From: Phycisphaera sp. TMED9
GTDB taxonomy: Bacteria > Planctomycetota > Phycisphaerae > Phycisphaerales > SM1A02
Assembly: GCA_002167845.2 (NCBI GenBank)
Contig: NHBO02000079.1
Span: 5,838-46,792 of the forward strand
Direction: 5' to 3'
DNA length: 40,955 nucleotides
Positions 32,080-40,955 of the stretch are shown here, one piece after another. How positions within the stretch are numbered: the stretch's first letter is position 1; every line of letters begins with the position of its first letter. The notes beneath the pieces are model-generated. The model was given only the letters and a program-made list of their open reading frames with translations. It did not search any database and was not told the DNA's origin. Both the position numbers and the translations under genes were made by a program.

Positions 32080-35000
32080 CCGGAAGACTCGTTCACATTC
32101 TCCAGCGTGCCGAGGTACGCAACGAGATCCCGAACTTCACGTGGGGTGAGAACCGCCCGGAGATTCGGCATCGCACTCGCGGCACCGTAGCCCTCGACCA
32201 ATACCGCCTGTGGATCGATCACGGATTGCAGGAGGGTCGCCGCATCACTTCGAGCGGCGACGCCGTCGAGACTCGGCCCGGCATCCCCGCCGCGCCCATC
32301 GATGACGTGGCATCGAAGGCACTGTGCTCCGGGGTGGTACCGAGCCACGAGCGCCCCAGCCTCCGGGTCGCCACCTTCAAGCGCGATGGACCATTCGGAC
32401 GCGGCGTCCATGGCCCGGTCATTCCAGTCTCGGCCGATCGCCGCGATCTCCGGATCACCAGACCGAAGCGTGGCTTCAAGAATCTCGACCGCGATCGGCG
32501 ACGTGGAACCGCCGACGCCCAGCAGCCCGGCCGCCAGACCGCGAATCCGCTGGGACGCACGCGGGTCGTCGAGCTTCGAGAGGCCCGCGATCGCACGTTG
32601 GCGCTCATAGGTGGTCCCGGCCGACATGGCATCGAGGTAGAGCGTCAGTCCTTCCGCGGGATCCCTCCGCGCGGTCTGATCGCGAGCCTCCGCCCGGAGC
32701 GTCGGCGCATCACTTGCCAGGCTGCTTGAGATCGCGTCGTCCAGCCGTTCATCATCACTTCGGCCGAGCTGCCGCAGGCAGGCGACTCGATCCGCCGGAG
32801 ACTCTTTCGGATTCATCACCGTGTCGAAGAGTGCGGTCGGATCCAGTCCGACACCGATTCGTCCCGCGAGTTCTCGCGATGCGGTCCGAATCTCGCCTCG
32901 ACCATCCTCCGACATCACCGGAAGAGTTCGAGCGTAGACCGGCTTGAGGACTGCAAGGTCACGCGGCGAATTCTCAACCGGACGCCACCAACCGAGCACG
33001 CGGTCGCGTGGCCCCGGGGAATCGAAGGTGGCCATGGCGGCCATCGCTTCGTCTCGAATCACCGGCGGAAGATCCGGATTCATGGCGATTCCGGCGATCG
33101 CCTCGAGGTTCGATGCTCCGCCGATCCGGAGATTCGCATCGATGACCCGCCGAAGCAGCGGCGTCTCCATCGGATCCAGATCCGAGCGACCACCACCGAT
33201 CGGCCCCTCGAACGATCCATCCGGCCTGGTCCAGCCGACCGCGAGGTGATTCCCACCACCGCTTTGTGCATGGCGCGCTTCGAGAAGCACGACCTGTCCC
33301 GCTTCCAATTCGATCGGCTCACTCTGCTGCGAGGGCTCCGAACGCCACTGATTCGGACCGACCCAGCGGTCCAACCGTGCGATCTCGCGCAGCGTTTCGG
33401 GGTTTCCATCTTCGGCGATGCGAAGCACCGACGTGTCATCGCTCACGATCGCGAATCGATAGGTCCCGGTCTCTGGAATCACCAAGCGGGATTCCAGACG
33501 AGTGAGATAGTCGCTGCCTCCGTCGTCGATGCCCTCGAAGACGCTGATCTCTTCGACAAGGTCCGGCTCCGCTTCGAACTCCGCGAGCGTCGTCAGATCC
33601 TGTCCGGAACGACTCTCCGAGGTACGGCGAATCTCGCGGCGAACCTTGAGGGCGCTCTTCGGCTGCATTGCTCCGGTCGGACGGTAGTCGGCGGCAAGCG
33701 ATGCGAGTGCGGGCATCGCGTCTGGAACCGGGAGGTCATGGACCGCCCGAGCTGCTTCCGTGCGGATGGAAAGGTCTTCGTCGAAGAGCAGCCGCTCGAG
33801 ATTCGAGTCCGCCCATCTTCGAAGCGTGAGTACCGCGACTCGGCGAAGCGCCGGCGAGGGGCTCACGATCAGTTCCTCGACCGCGGATCGATCCCCGATG
33901 CGAGCGAGCGCCACGACGCCGGCATGTCGCAACCAGCGATCGCGGTCATCGTTCTCGGCGAGCATCGCGACGAGGTACGGGATGGCCGACGGATCACCGA
34001 TCGAACCCAGCGTCATGGCCGCGTGATATCGCACCCGCAGCGAAGGGTCGACCAACGCCTCCACCAAGGCGTCCGTGGCGGGCGCGAAGGCCGGATCACC
34101 GAGCGTTCGAGCGGCCTGCGCCCGGACTTCCGGATCAGGGTCCTTGAGCAGGACCACCAGCGGCGACATGGCCGCGGTGATCTTTCGGTTTCGAGCGGCT
34201 TCGCTTCGAGCGACCTGGCCAAGACCCCAGATCGCATGCAGTCGAGGTGATGTTCGAGCGTCATAGCGAGCGACATCTTCCAGCGCCGAAACAGCGCGAC
34301 GATCCGCCAGTTCGAACTGCGCCATCTGACGAATGCGGGCGTCGTCGTTGCCCAGAAGCTCCGCGAGCCGGAAGACCCCGATGTCATCGACTCCGGCGAT
34401 CGCGATCGCCTTCGCTTCCGCGATTCGTGGGTCATTCGCCGAGTCCGGATGAGTGATGGCGTGGAGCGATCCTTTTCCAGTCGCACCCCAGCCCCCGCCC
34501 CATTCCGAAACCAGGATCCGCCCATCCCAGTCGAAGGCGACATCGGTGTTGAGCATTCCCGTGGCGAACGGCCGCGGATTCTCAATCCGGTATCCCGCGC
34601 CGTCCGGGATGGCTTTGAAAGCCCATACCTTGCTTTTCGGTGCCGACCCCGTGAAGTCGCACATGAAAAAGTGGTCTGCATATTCACTTGGAAGCCCGAG
34701 GCCCGGGTGATATGCCAGACCGGATGGGCCGGAACCGACATGTGCGAGCGGGGGGAGCGTCCAGTCGGGGCGGAACCGAATGTTCTCATCGGTCACCACT
34801 TCCCAGATGCGTTCCTGTTCCCAGGGACCACGAAGGTTCGCCCCTTCGAGCGTCTGGTAGTCCATCGTCCAACCCGTCTCGCCCGCCTCCGCGACGAAGA
34901 CCACTCTGGCCCGATCGCCGGAGTCCGACGTGTTGTCACCGGTGAAGAGATCTCCGACTTCGTTGAAGGCGATCTCCTGCGGGTTGCGAAGCCCGGTCGC

Positions 35001-35774
35001 GAAGACCTCGAGGTTCGATCCGTCACGCTCGCAACGAAACACCGCGCCAGCGCGTGGATCCGCCAACACCCGGCCGTCCGCGGTCTCGAGGTGGTAACCC
35101 CGGTCACCGATCGACCAGTACACCCGCCCGTCGGGACCGAGCGCAAGGCCGTGCATGTCGTGGCCGTACAACGCGAAACGCACTCCGAAACCAGTCTGGA
35201 TGGACTCTTTGATTTCGGCGATGCCGTCGCCATCAGCATCCTTGAGTCGCCAGAGATTCGGGATGTTCGTGTACCAGACCTCGTCACCGATGGTCATCAC
35301 GCCCGCCCCGATTCCGTCCGGAACATCGTTGAACGGACCTGCGAAGATCGTCGAAGTGTCGTAGATCCCGTCCCCGTCGGCGTCGATGGACCGACGCACT
35401 CGATCCGGCTTCTCGGTGTAGAAGTCCATCCCGTTGGACCGCTTGTCCTTCCACTTCTCCATGTAGGCGATGCGGTCTTCGACGGTCAGGGACTGCAGGT
35501 CATCTTCGAGTTGCCAGGGACTGGACCGATTGTCCATCGCGCCGTGGTTGGTCCGCTCACTCTCGGCGACCAGCAATCTTCCGTCGGGGTCGATCCAGAA
35601 CGCGACCGCGTCTTGAATCCGCGGCTCGGTCGCGATCACTTCCGCGCTGAATCCTGCAGGGACCTTCGCCGTCGATGGCGGTGGGGGTTCTTCCTGGATG
35701 GTCGTCGCAGGAATCACGATGAGGGGCCAGGCCTGCAAGAGGCTCGGCAGGATGACGCTGATCGGTGAGAACAT
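32073..35774 (-). CDS. PVC-type membrane-bound dehydrogenase-like protein: beta-propeller, HEAT repeats, PA14 and cytochrome c
   Basis: A 1233-residue exported protein with a hydrophobic N-terminal signal (ISVILPSLLQAWPLIVIPATTIQ). Residues about 40-455 form a sugar-dehydrogenase-like propeller (PAGFSAEVIATEP, VYWSIGDRGYHLE, ATGLRNPQEIAFNEVGDLFTGDN). HEAT-type repeats follow (about 460-700: VVLLKDPDPEVRAQAARTLGD, LRVRYHAAMTLGSIGD), then a PA14-like domain (about 740-870: GTYRFAIVSDDTSVLRI), more HEAT repeats, and a C-terminal cytochrome c domain with Cys-Leu-Arg-Cys-His at 1152-1156 and likely Met ligand 1202. This build is typical of Planctomycetes and Verrucomicrobia; the substrate is unknown, though carbohydrate oxidation is often assumed. 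GGAG precedes the ATG. The gene lies downstream of the zinc-ribbon protein on the same strand. Confidence 0.88.
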   Translation of the reverse strand: MFSPISVILPSLLQAWPLIVIPATTIQEEPPPPSTAKVPAGFSAEVIATEPRIQDAVAFWIDPDGRLLVAESERTNHGAMDNRSSPWQLEDDLQSLTVEDRIAYMEKWKDKRSNGMDFYTEKPDRVRRSIDADGDGIYDTSTIFAGPFNDVPDGIGAGVMTIGDEVWYTNIPNLWRLKDADGDGIAEIKESIQTGFGVRFALYGHDMHGLALGPDGRVYWSIGDRGYHLETADGRVLADPRAGAVFRCERDGSNLEVFATGLRNPQEIAFNEVGDLFTGDNTSDSGDRARVVFVAEAGETGWTMDYQTLEGANLRGPWEQERIWEVVTDENIRFRPDWTLPPLAHVGSGPSGLAYHPGLGLPSEYADHFFMCDFTGSAPKSKVWAFKAIPDGAGYRIENPRPFATGMLNTDVAFDWDGRILVSEWGGGWGATGKGSLHAITHPDSANDPRIAEAKAIAIAGVDDIGVFRLAELLGNDDARIRQMAQFELADRRAVSALEDVARYDARTSPRLHAIWGLGQVARSEAARNRKITAAMSPLVVLLKDPDPEVRAQAARTLGDPAFAPATDALVEALVDPSLRVRYHAAMTLGSIGDPSAIPYLVAMLAENDDRDRWLRHAGVVALARIGDRSAVEELIVSPSPALRRVAVLTLRRWADSNLERLLFDEDLSIRTEAARAVHDLPVPDAMPALASLAADYRPTGAMQPKSALKVRREIRRTSESRSGQDLTTLAEFEAEPDLVEEISVFEGIDDGGSDYLTRLESRLVIPETGTYRFAIVSDDTSVLRIAEDGNPETLREIARLDRWVGPNQWRSEPSQQSEPIELEAGQVVLLEARHAQSGGGNHLAVGWTRPDGSFEGPIGGGRSDLDPMETPLLRRVIDANLRIGGASNLEAIAGIAMNPDLPPVIRDEAMAAMATFDSPGPRDRVLGWWRPVENSPRDLAVLKPVYARTLPVMSEDGRGEIRTASRELAGRIGVGLDPTALFDTVMNPKESPADRVACLRQLGRSDDERLDDAISSSLASDAPTLRAEARDQTARRDPAEGLTLYLDAMSAGTTYERQRAIAGLSKLDDPRASQRIRGLAAGLLGVGGSTSPIAVEILEATLRSGDPEIAAIGRDWNDRAMDAASEWSIALEGGDPEAGALVARYHPGAQCLRCHVIDGRGGDAGPSLDGVAARSDAATLLQSVIDPQAVLVEGYGAASAMPNLRAVLTPREVRDLVAYLGTLENVNESSGH

Positions 35775-35894
35775 GAAGACTCCGAAACTCCTGAATCACG
35801 TCCGCGCGAATCGGACTCGCTCGAAGGACATCGAGAATACCGGGCGGATCGCGATGAAGATGCCCTTTCCACTCCGATATCGCTCCGAAGATGG

Positions 35895-37070
35895 TCACGA
35901 ATCGGACGCGGGTGACTCCATCCGTGACATCGCTTCGATCTCGAGTCGCCGGGGCGACCGCTCGATCGCCGAGTCGAATGCCTTCAGTCGCCATGCCGGA
36001 TCGGGGCGATAGTCGAGAAACTCCGCGTCGCGCGATCCACGCATGAACAGTTTCAGTCGCTCGGAATCCTCATCCCCCGGCCAAGGAGCCGACAGTACGG
36101 CGTGGGCCTCGCCCAGCCGCCCGCGATAAGTGAGGTCCGTGGCGAACGCGAGGAGTTCACCAAGTTGAGGATCGGTTCCGGCCGCCCAGGCATCGAAAGC
36201 GGCTTCAACCATGGTGTTCGAGTCGAATGCCGCGGTGCTCGAAGGCATCGCCTGAGCTCGACTCGCCTCGAGATCGACGATCCAGGTCGATCCTGCTCCC
36301 GGCATCAGTACGAGCGTCGGATTGGCGGCCAGTCCCGAGAGTCCCCATCCATCCTCGATCAGCCGATCATTCGCTTTGAAACGAGGCTGAGAGTCATCCC
36401 CGACCCCCATGAACCACCCTTCAGGAAGAATGGCTCGCGTCTCAATTCGGCGGAAGCCGGCGCGCGTGGCGAGCGAAAGCAGAATGACCCTCGATGCTTG
36501 CGAGTCACCATCCTCGTTGGCTCGAATGACCAGATCAGGCGTTCCATCACGATCGATGTCCTCGCCGATGCCGATGGTCTCTCCGGTGTTCGGATCCTCG
36601 GTTCCAAATCGTGCGAACCATCCCATCCATTCGAATCGCGTCTCTCCGTCTCCGATCAATCGCACGCGCCGATCCAGATTGGTGATCGCCAGATTGTTCG
36701 ATCGGTGAATCTCCGCCACCCAACCGCCGGGAAGTTCGACCCGCTCTTCGAGCGCCCAGGATGGACCGATGAAGTTCTGGACCGACCCGGAGAGGCCATC
36801 TCGGATCGACAACAGCGATGCGACGGAGACGATCAGAAGGCCGGAGATCACGATGCCCCAGCGTGGCCGAGGGAGGCGGAAGGCCGCCTCGTCCGGAGAG
36901 GAGAATCCACAGGAGGAGCAGGTCCGACTCGGATCATTCGAAAGATCCGCCTGGCAGGCCGGACACCACCGATCGCCACCTCGGCGGCGACCTCGCCAAC
37001 CGAGCCAGGCGATCACGAGCCCCATGACCGCAAGCCCGATAAACATGTAACTGGCGATCTCTTCGAACAT
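35895..37070 (-). CDS. Membrane protein with a cytoplasmic zinc ribbon, unknown function
   Basis: I do not recognise the family. The 391-residue protein has an N-terminal membrane helix (YMFIGLAVMGLVIAWLGW), a short basic stretch, a zinc ribbon with two Cys-x2-Cys pairs (CPAC and CSSC, about residues 36-54), a second helix (IVISGLLIVSVASLL), then a mostly soluble domain with beta-strand repeats (GIGEDIDRDGTPDLVIRANEDGDSQ) like those of FG-GAP proteins. The last 100 residues are helical. The ATG has GGAAG upstream. It is 120 bp upstream of the PVC dehydrogenase-like gene and may be cotranscribed with it. YceI is divergent from it. Confidence 0.7.
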   Translation of the reverse strand: MFEEIASYMFIGLAVMGLVIAWLGWRGRRRGGDRWCPACQADLSNDPSRTCSSCGFSSPDEAAFRLPRPRWGIVISGLLIVSVASLLSIRDGLSGSVQNFIGPSWALEERVELPGGWVAEIHRSNNLAITNLDRRVRLIGDGETRFEWMGWFARFGTEDPNTGETIGIGEDIDRDGTPDLVIRANEDGDSQASRVILLSLATRAGFRRIETRAILPEGWFMGVGDDSQPRFKANDRLIEDGWGLSGLAANPTLVLMPGAGSTWIVDLEASRAQAMPSSTAAFDSNTMVEAAFDAWAAGTDPQLGELLAFATDLTYRGRLGEAHAVLSAPWPGDEDSERLKLFMRGSRDAEFLDYRPDPAWRLKAFDSAIERSPRRLEIEAMSRMESPASDS

Positions 37071-37313
37071 GAACGGTGTGCTTCCGGCGGAGTGCTTCAG
37101 AACCAGTACGAGCGGAATTCTGCCCTGCTGGGACTGATGCTAGCGGGAACTGATCCGCCGATCGAACCTCCTTGCAACCCCCTCCCACAGAAGCGGTATG
37201 AGGCGTCGACACCAAGAAAACCGCCCAGACGGCGGTGTGCTCATCGCCGATGGCAGGTTCGCGTATTCTGCTTCAACCGTTCCTCAGCATTCTTCACCTC
37301 GGAGTCTTCGACC

Positions 37314-38012
37314 ATGGCCTTTCGCCCCTGTCCCCTCTGCATCGTCGCGGGTGCCGCCGTCATCTTCGCCGCGAGCGCCTCGCCGTTCCTTCTCTGTGAC
37401 GAACTCTGCGGTGATGCGGAAACCTCTTCCCAGATCACTCAAGATGTCACCAGTCCCGGCGCCGTGGCCACGCTTGAGCCGCTGCCCGACATGCCCGCGG
37501 GTGTCTACGACGTCGACTCCGTTCACTCCGCCGCGCTGTTCCGGGTTCAACACATGGGAGCAGGCCTCTTCTGGGGTCGCTTCAACGACGTCACCGGAAC
37601 CGTGACCTTCACGCCGGAAGAGAAAGAACACTTCGCCTTCGACATCAATATCGATCTTGAGAGCGTCGACAGCGGAAACTCGAAACTCGACGGTCATCTC
37701 AAGAGCCCGGACTTCTTCGACGCGAAGGAGTTCAAGAACATGACCTTCAAGAGCACCGAGGTCGAGCGCCTCGGCCAGACCGTCTGGGACGTGACCGGCG
37801 ATCTGACCATGAACGGCGTCACCAAGCCCGTGATCGCCGTGGTTCGTTTCACCGGCACCGCCGACATGCGTGGCCGACGATGCGGCTTCGAAGCCGAGTT
37901 CGACATCAACCGAAGCGATTTCAACCAGAACTGGGGAATCGAGAACGGCGCTCTGGGCAACAAGGTCCGAGTGATCGTCGGTCTCGAAGCCGTCAAGACA
38001 CCGGACGCCTGA
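37314..38012 (+). CDS. YceI family protein
   Basis: A 232-residue exported protein. The N-terminus is hydrophobic and Cys-rich (CPLCIVAGAAVIFAASASPFLLC), serving as signal or anchor. The YceI lipocalin-like domain starts at GVYDVDSVHSAALFRVQHMGAGLFWGRF and continues with GTVTF, KLDGHLKSPDFFDAKEFKNMTFKS and VTGDLTMNGVTKPV, all family hallmarks. Members bind polyisoprenoid or other lipids in the periplasm. The long open frame upstream is antisense to the zinc-ribbon gene; the ATG at 37314 has GGAG about 10 bases upstream. An intrinsic terminator follows the gene. Confidence 0.92.
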   Translation: MAFRPCPLCIVAGAAVIFAASASPFLLCDELCGDAETSSQITQDVTSPGAVATLEPLPDMPAGVYDVDSVHSAALFRVQHMGAGLFWGRFNDVTGTVTFTPEEKEHFAFDINIDLESVDSGNSKLDGHLKSPDFFDAKEFKNMTFKSTEVERLGQTVWDVTGDLTMNGVTKPVIAVVRFTGTADMRGRRCGFEAEFDINRSDFNQNWGIENGALGNKVRVIVGLEAVKTPDA

Positions 38013-38049
38013 AGCTCGAGCCGCGCACCGACCCCGACCTGACCCGAAG

Positions 38050-38087
38050 GCCCCCGCCACTCCTCTGTGGCGGGGGCTTCTTCATTT
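38050..38087 (+). terminator. Intrinsic terminator after yceI
   Basis: An 11-bp perfect stem GCCCCCGCCAC/GTGGCGGGGGC with a 6-nt loop is followed by a T-rich stretch CTTCTTCATTTC. It separates the YceI gene from the aquaporin-like gene. Confidence 0.8.
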
Positions 38088-38138
38088 CATCGATCGTCGG
38101 GGCTTGCGTCTTGACGATCCACTGGGTTCACTGAACAC

Positions 38139-38879
38139 ATGGCTGAACTCTTCTGGTCGGAATTTCTCGGCACCGCGGTGCTCGTCCTCCTCGGCAACGC
38201 CGTCGTCGCAAGCGTCGTCCTCAAAGGATCGAAGGGCGAGGGCGCGGGATGGCTCGCGATCTGCACGGGGTGGGCCTTCGCGCTCTTCGTGGCGATCTGG
38301 GTCGCGGCAAAGAGCAACGCCCACCTGAACCCCGCGGTCTCGATCGCGCTGGCCACCATCGACAATTTCGCCTGGGAGAAGGTTCCGATCTACATCGTCG
38401 CTCAATTCCTCGGCGCCGCCACCGGTCAGGTCCTGGTCATCCTGCACTTCTGGCCGCACTGGAAGGAGACCTTGGACGGTGATGCCAAACGGGCATGCTT
38501 CTGCACGGCGCCGGCGATTCGCGCACCGGTCTGGAATGCGATCGGCGAGGGGATCGCGACGATGCTTCTGGTCTTCGGCGTCCTCTCTCTCGGCACCTCG
38601 CCCTGGGAGCGGAACATCGGAGCTCAGATCACCGATGAGTGGTCGTGGTTCGCCTTCGGCATCGCCGGCCTGCTCTGGGCCATCGGCATCGGCCTCGGCG
38701 GAACCACGGGCTTCGCCATCAACCCCGCCCGCGATCTGGCCCCCCGGATTCTGCATGCGATCCTCCCGATTCCCGGGAAGACCCACAGTGACTGGGGATA
38801 CGCCTGGGTGCCGGTCGTCGGCCCGATCGTCGGCGGCACCCTGGGTGCGATCATCGCCAAGACCTTCGGATTCTGCTGA
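38139..38879 (+). CDS. MIP family channel, glycerol-facilitator-like
   Basis: A 246-residue membrane channel with six transmembrane helices and the two half-helices of the family: HLNPAVS (NPA at 64-66) and INPARDL (NPA at 195-197). The Asp after the second NPAR motif is the mark of aquaglyceroporins such as GlpF, so it likely passes glycerol or other small polyols, perhaps water. It is followed after 29 nt by the fucosidase gene on the same strand and may share its transcript. No glycerol kinase is nearby. Confidence 0.92.
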   Translation: MAELFWSEFLGTAVLVLLGNAVVASVVLKGSKGEGAGWLAICTGWAFALFVAIWVAAKSNAHLNPAVSIALATIDNFAWEKVPIYIVAQFLGAATGQVLVILHFWPHWKETLDGDAKRACFCTAPAIRAPVWNAIGEGIATMLLVFGVLSLGTSPWERNIGAQITDEWSWFAFGIAGLLWAIGIGLGGTTGFAINPARDLAPRILHAILPIPGKTHSDWGYAWVPVVGPIVGGTLGAIIAKTFGFC

Positions 38880-38908
38880 GTCCGATGATTCCGCCGTAGG
38901 ATCATGAG

Positions 38909-40955
38909 ATGCTCGCCTTCTCCATTCTCTCGGTGTTGTTCATGACCACGAACTTCGCCTCCGGCGAAACGAACTCGGTTTCAGGCGACGATCCCGCGCC
39001 GCCACCGCCGCTCCTCCCCGTTCCCAGTGATCGCCAGATCGACTGGCATCGACGGGGGACGTACGCGTTCGTGCACTTCAACATGAACACGTTCACCGAT
39101 CTCGAGTGGGGCCACGGCCAGGAGAGTCCCGAGACCTTCCATCCCACCGAGCTCGACACCGACCAGTGGTGCCGGGTGTTCAAGAGCGCCGGCATGACCG
39201 GCGTCATCATCACCGCCAAACACCATGACGGGTTCTGCCTTTGGCCGAGCGCCGTCACGGAGCACGATGTCGCCTCGAGCCGCTGGAGAGACGGTGAAGG
39301 CGACGTCCTGAAGGACCTGTCGGAAAGTTGCGCCCGATTCGATCTCGACTTCGGCGTCTACCTTTCTCCCTGGGACCGAAACAACCCGCTGTACGGAACC
39401 GGCGATGCCTACAACCAGTACTTCGCGGAACAACTCCGCGAGGTGCTCACCAACTACGGGCCGGTGTTCGAAGTGTGGTTCGACGGTGCGTGCGGCGAAG
39501 GCCCCAACGGAAAGCGACAGGTCTACGATTTTCCGATGTTCCACCAGGTCGTTCGCTCGCTTCATCCGAACGCCTGCATCTTCAGCGACGCCGGTCCCGA
39601 CGTCCGTTGGATCGGCAATGAACGTGGCATCGTCGGCGAGACCAACTGGAACTCGTTGAATCGCGACGATTTCTACCCCGGAATTCCCGGCCGCAATCGT
39701 GAACTCAATGAAGGACAGGAACGCGGCACCCACTGGCTTCCCGGCGAAGCCGACGTCTCGATCCGACCGGGCTGGTACTACCACGAGTCTCAAGACGACC
39801 GGGTGAAGAATCTCGATCAGCTTCTTGAGATCTGGTACGGCTCGATCGGCCGTGGTGCGAACCTGCTTCTCAATTTTCCCGTGGACCGACGCGGGCTCGT
39901 GCATGAGAACGACGTGGCCGCGGTGCTCGAGATGCGCGCTGCAGTCGATTCCATCCTCCAGGAGGATCTCGCCGCCGGGCGCCCGGCGATGAGCGAGCAG
40001 ACCCGCGGCGGAGACGAGTCCCGATTCGCTTCCGGAAATTGCGTCGACGGCGATGCGGACACCTATTGGGCGGCGGTCGATGGCGCCGACACCGCCACCA
40101 TCGAGATCGAACTCGCCAAGCCGAGTCCCGTCGATCACGTGGTCCTTCGAGAACACATCCCGCTCGGCCAGCGGATCCGCAAATTCAGCGTTCAATGCCG
40201 GACCGTCGACGGTTGGACCACGGTTGCGAAGGGAACCACGGTGGGCAATCGACGGATCGTCCGGTTTCCCGCGGTGATGGCGAACCGGATCCGAATCGTG
40301 ATCGAGGATGCCCGGTCCAGCCCGACGCTTGCGGAGGTCGGGGTGTACTCCGGACCCCCGAGAGTGGTGATCTCCGCACCCGAGACGTCGTTCATCGGTT
40401 CCACCGACGCGTACCTCGCCGGCGATCGTGACGGCGCTCGAATCTTCTACACGCTCGACGGGTCCGAACCGACCCGGAATTCGACGCGGTATGAAGGTGG
40501 CGCCATCGAGATCGATGAGGACACCCATCTGCGTGCGGCCGCCTGGGAAGGCGATCGGCGAAGCCTCGACATCGTCGAGTCGCACTTCACGCGATTCGAT
40601 CCCGAGTCTCTGGAGCCGGCGGCACATCCGATCGAGTGGAATGCCTCGCGACCCGGCGTGCTCGACGTCGCGTGCTACGAGGGCGGATGGCAGAGTCTCC
40701 ATGATCTTTCGGAACGAACGCCGGTCAAACGCGCCACCACTGATCGCATCTCGATCGCTCCCAGAACCCGCGACGAGCATTGTGCCCTGGTGTTCACCGG
40801 ATTCCTGCGGATCCGCGAGTCCGGGGTCTATCGCTTCCACCTGACCAGTGATGACGGAAGCCGGCTCTCAATCGGAGCGGATGGTGCGAACGATCCGGAC
40901 ATCGACCACGACGGACTGCACGGTCCGATCGAAAAAAGCGTGTCTCTTCCCCTTG
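38909..40955 (+). CDS. Secreted alpha-L-fucosidase (GH29) with C-terminal carbohydrate-binding modules, partial
   Basis: Open to the right edge, 682 complete codons seen. The ATG at 38909 has AGGA upstream and opens a signal peptide (MLAFSILSVLFMTTNFASG). The GH29 barrel spans about 40-360: FVHFNMNTFTDLEWG, GVIITAKHHDGFCLW, YLSPWDRNNPLYG and VWFDGA, whose Asp192 is the expected nucleophile. Then come an F5/8-type C (discoidin) domain (about 370-490), a chitobiase C-terminal-like Ig domain (FYTLDGSEPT), and the beginning of a PA14 domain (GVYRFHLTSDDGSRLSI). It should release fucose from marine glycans outside the cytoplasm. It follows the MIP channel gene by 29 nt. The gene is missed if a stop codon is required within the window. 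Confidence 0.93.
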   Translation, partial: MLAFSILSVLFMTTNFASGETNSVSGDDPAPPPPLLPVPSDRQIDWHRRGTYAFVHFNMNTFTDLEWGHGQESPETFHPTELDTDQWCRVFKSAGMTGVIITAKHHDGFCLWPSAVTEHDVASSRWRDGEGDVLKDLSESCARFDLDFGVYLSPWDRNNPLYGTGDAYNQYFAEQLREVLTNYGPVFEVWFDGACGEGPNGKRQVYDFPMFHQVVRSLHPNACIFSDAGPDVRWIGNERGIVGETNWNSLNRDDFYPGIPGRNRELNEGQERGTHWLPGEADVSIRPGWYYHESQDDRVKNLDQLLEIWYGSIGRGANLLLNFPVDRRGLVHENDVAAVLEMRAAVDSILQEDLAAGRPAMSEQTRGGDESRFASGNCVDGDADTYWAAVDGADTATIEIELAKPSPVDHVVLREHIPLGQRIRKFSVQCRTVDGWTTVAKGTTVGNRRIVRFPAVMANRIRIVIEDARSSPTLAEVGVYSGPPRVVISAPETSFIGSTDAYLAGDRDGARIFYTLDGSEPTRNSTRYEGGAIEIDEDTHLRAAAWEGDRRSLDIVESHFTRFDPESLEPAAHPIEWNASRPGVLDVACYEGGWQSLHDLSERTPVKRATTDRISIAPRTRDEHCALVFTGFLRIRESGVYRFHLTSDDGSRLSIGADGANDPDIDHDGLHGPIEKSVSLPL

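Noticed and set aside
33246-35768. Two long plus-strand open frames (33246-34250 and 34449-35768)
   Set aside because: Both are antisense to the PVC dehydrogenase-like gene, whose CxxCH and PA14 features fix the coding strand.
38981-40840. 619-codon minus-strand open frame
   Set aside because: Antisense to the GH29 fucosidase, which has a signal peptide, ribosome binding site and catalytic motif.

Overview
The window is a piece of a high-GC bacterial chromosome. I read it as Planctomycetota, most likely class Phycisphaerae. The evidence is an EF-Tu with the rearranged switch I I associate with planctomycetes, a PVC-type propeller/HEAT/PA14/cytochrome c protein, a prepilin with a DG-type C-terminus, a Pro-Ser-Pro variant of the PEP-CTERM sorting signal, and a very large FliD. 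This placement rests on protein features read by eye, not on a search.

Layout. (1) 1-2519, minus strand: a translation/secretion operon tRNA-Thr, tuf, rpmG, tRNA-Trp, secE, nusG (nusG runs off the left edge). (2) 2942-3862: a type II pseudopilin. (3) 4172-8042: cysS-coaE-rho operon. (4) 8164-22301: an exopolysaccharide locus. It has a GT4/acetyltransferase pair; a five-gene minus-strand operon (fcl, GT4, formyltransferase, XrtA-type deacetylase, double GT2); divergent gmd followed by a Wzy-like polymerase; an unknown secreted protein; a Wzx-like flippase; and another GT4. Gmd and Fcl together make GDP-L-fucose, so the polymer probably contains fucose or a related 6-deoxyhexose. (5) 22391-26484: fliS, a giant fliD and a small ORF. 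(6) 26755-27914: parB with two perfect palindromic parS sites upstream, beside a phased T-tract (curved DNA) element, and no parA. (7) 28121-29720: an I42-like lipoprotein, then a probable cobalamin riboswitch in front of a PEP-CTERM-type secreted protein, closed by a strong terminator. (8) 29797-37070: an S41 protease lipoprotein, the large PVC dehydrogenase-like protein, and a zinc-ribbon membrane protein. (9) 37314-40955: a YceI protein, a glycerol-facilitator-like channel, and a secreted multidomain alpha-L-fucosidase that continues past the right edge.

The most interesting signal is at 28789-29648. A structured leader carries the hallmarks of a cobalamin riboswitch: an 11-bp closing stem, a GGTGTGAATCC hairpin, an ACCGTG-type P5 arm and a possible kissing loop. 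It lies directly ahead of a small exported protein with a repeated Tyr/Trp motif and a PEP-CTERM-like tail. This suggests a corrinoid-responsive, exosortase-sorted surface protein. Also notable are the parS/bent-DNA cluster without parA, the divergent EF-Tu switch I, the fused double glycosyltransferase with a TTG start overlapping the upstream stop, and several convergent gene pairs with abutting or overlapping 3' ends.
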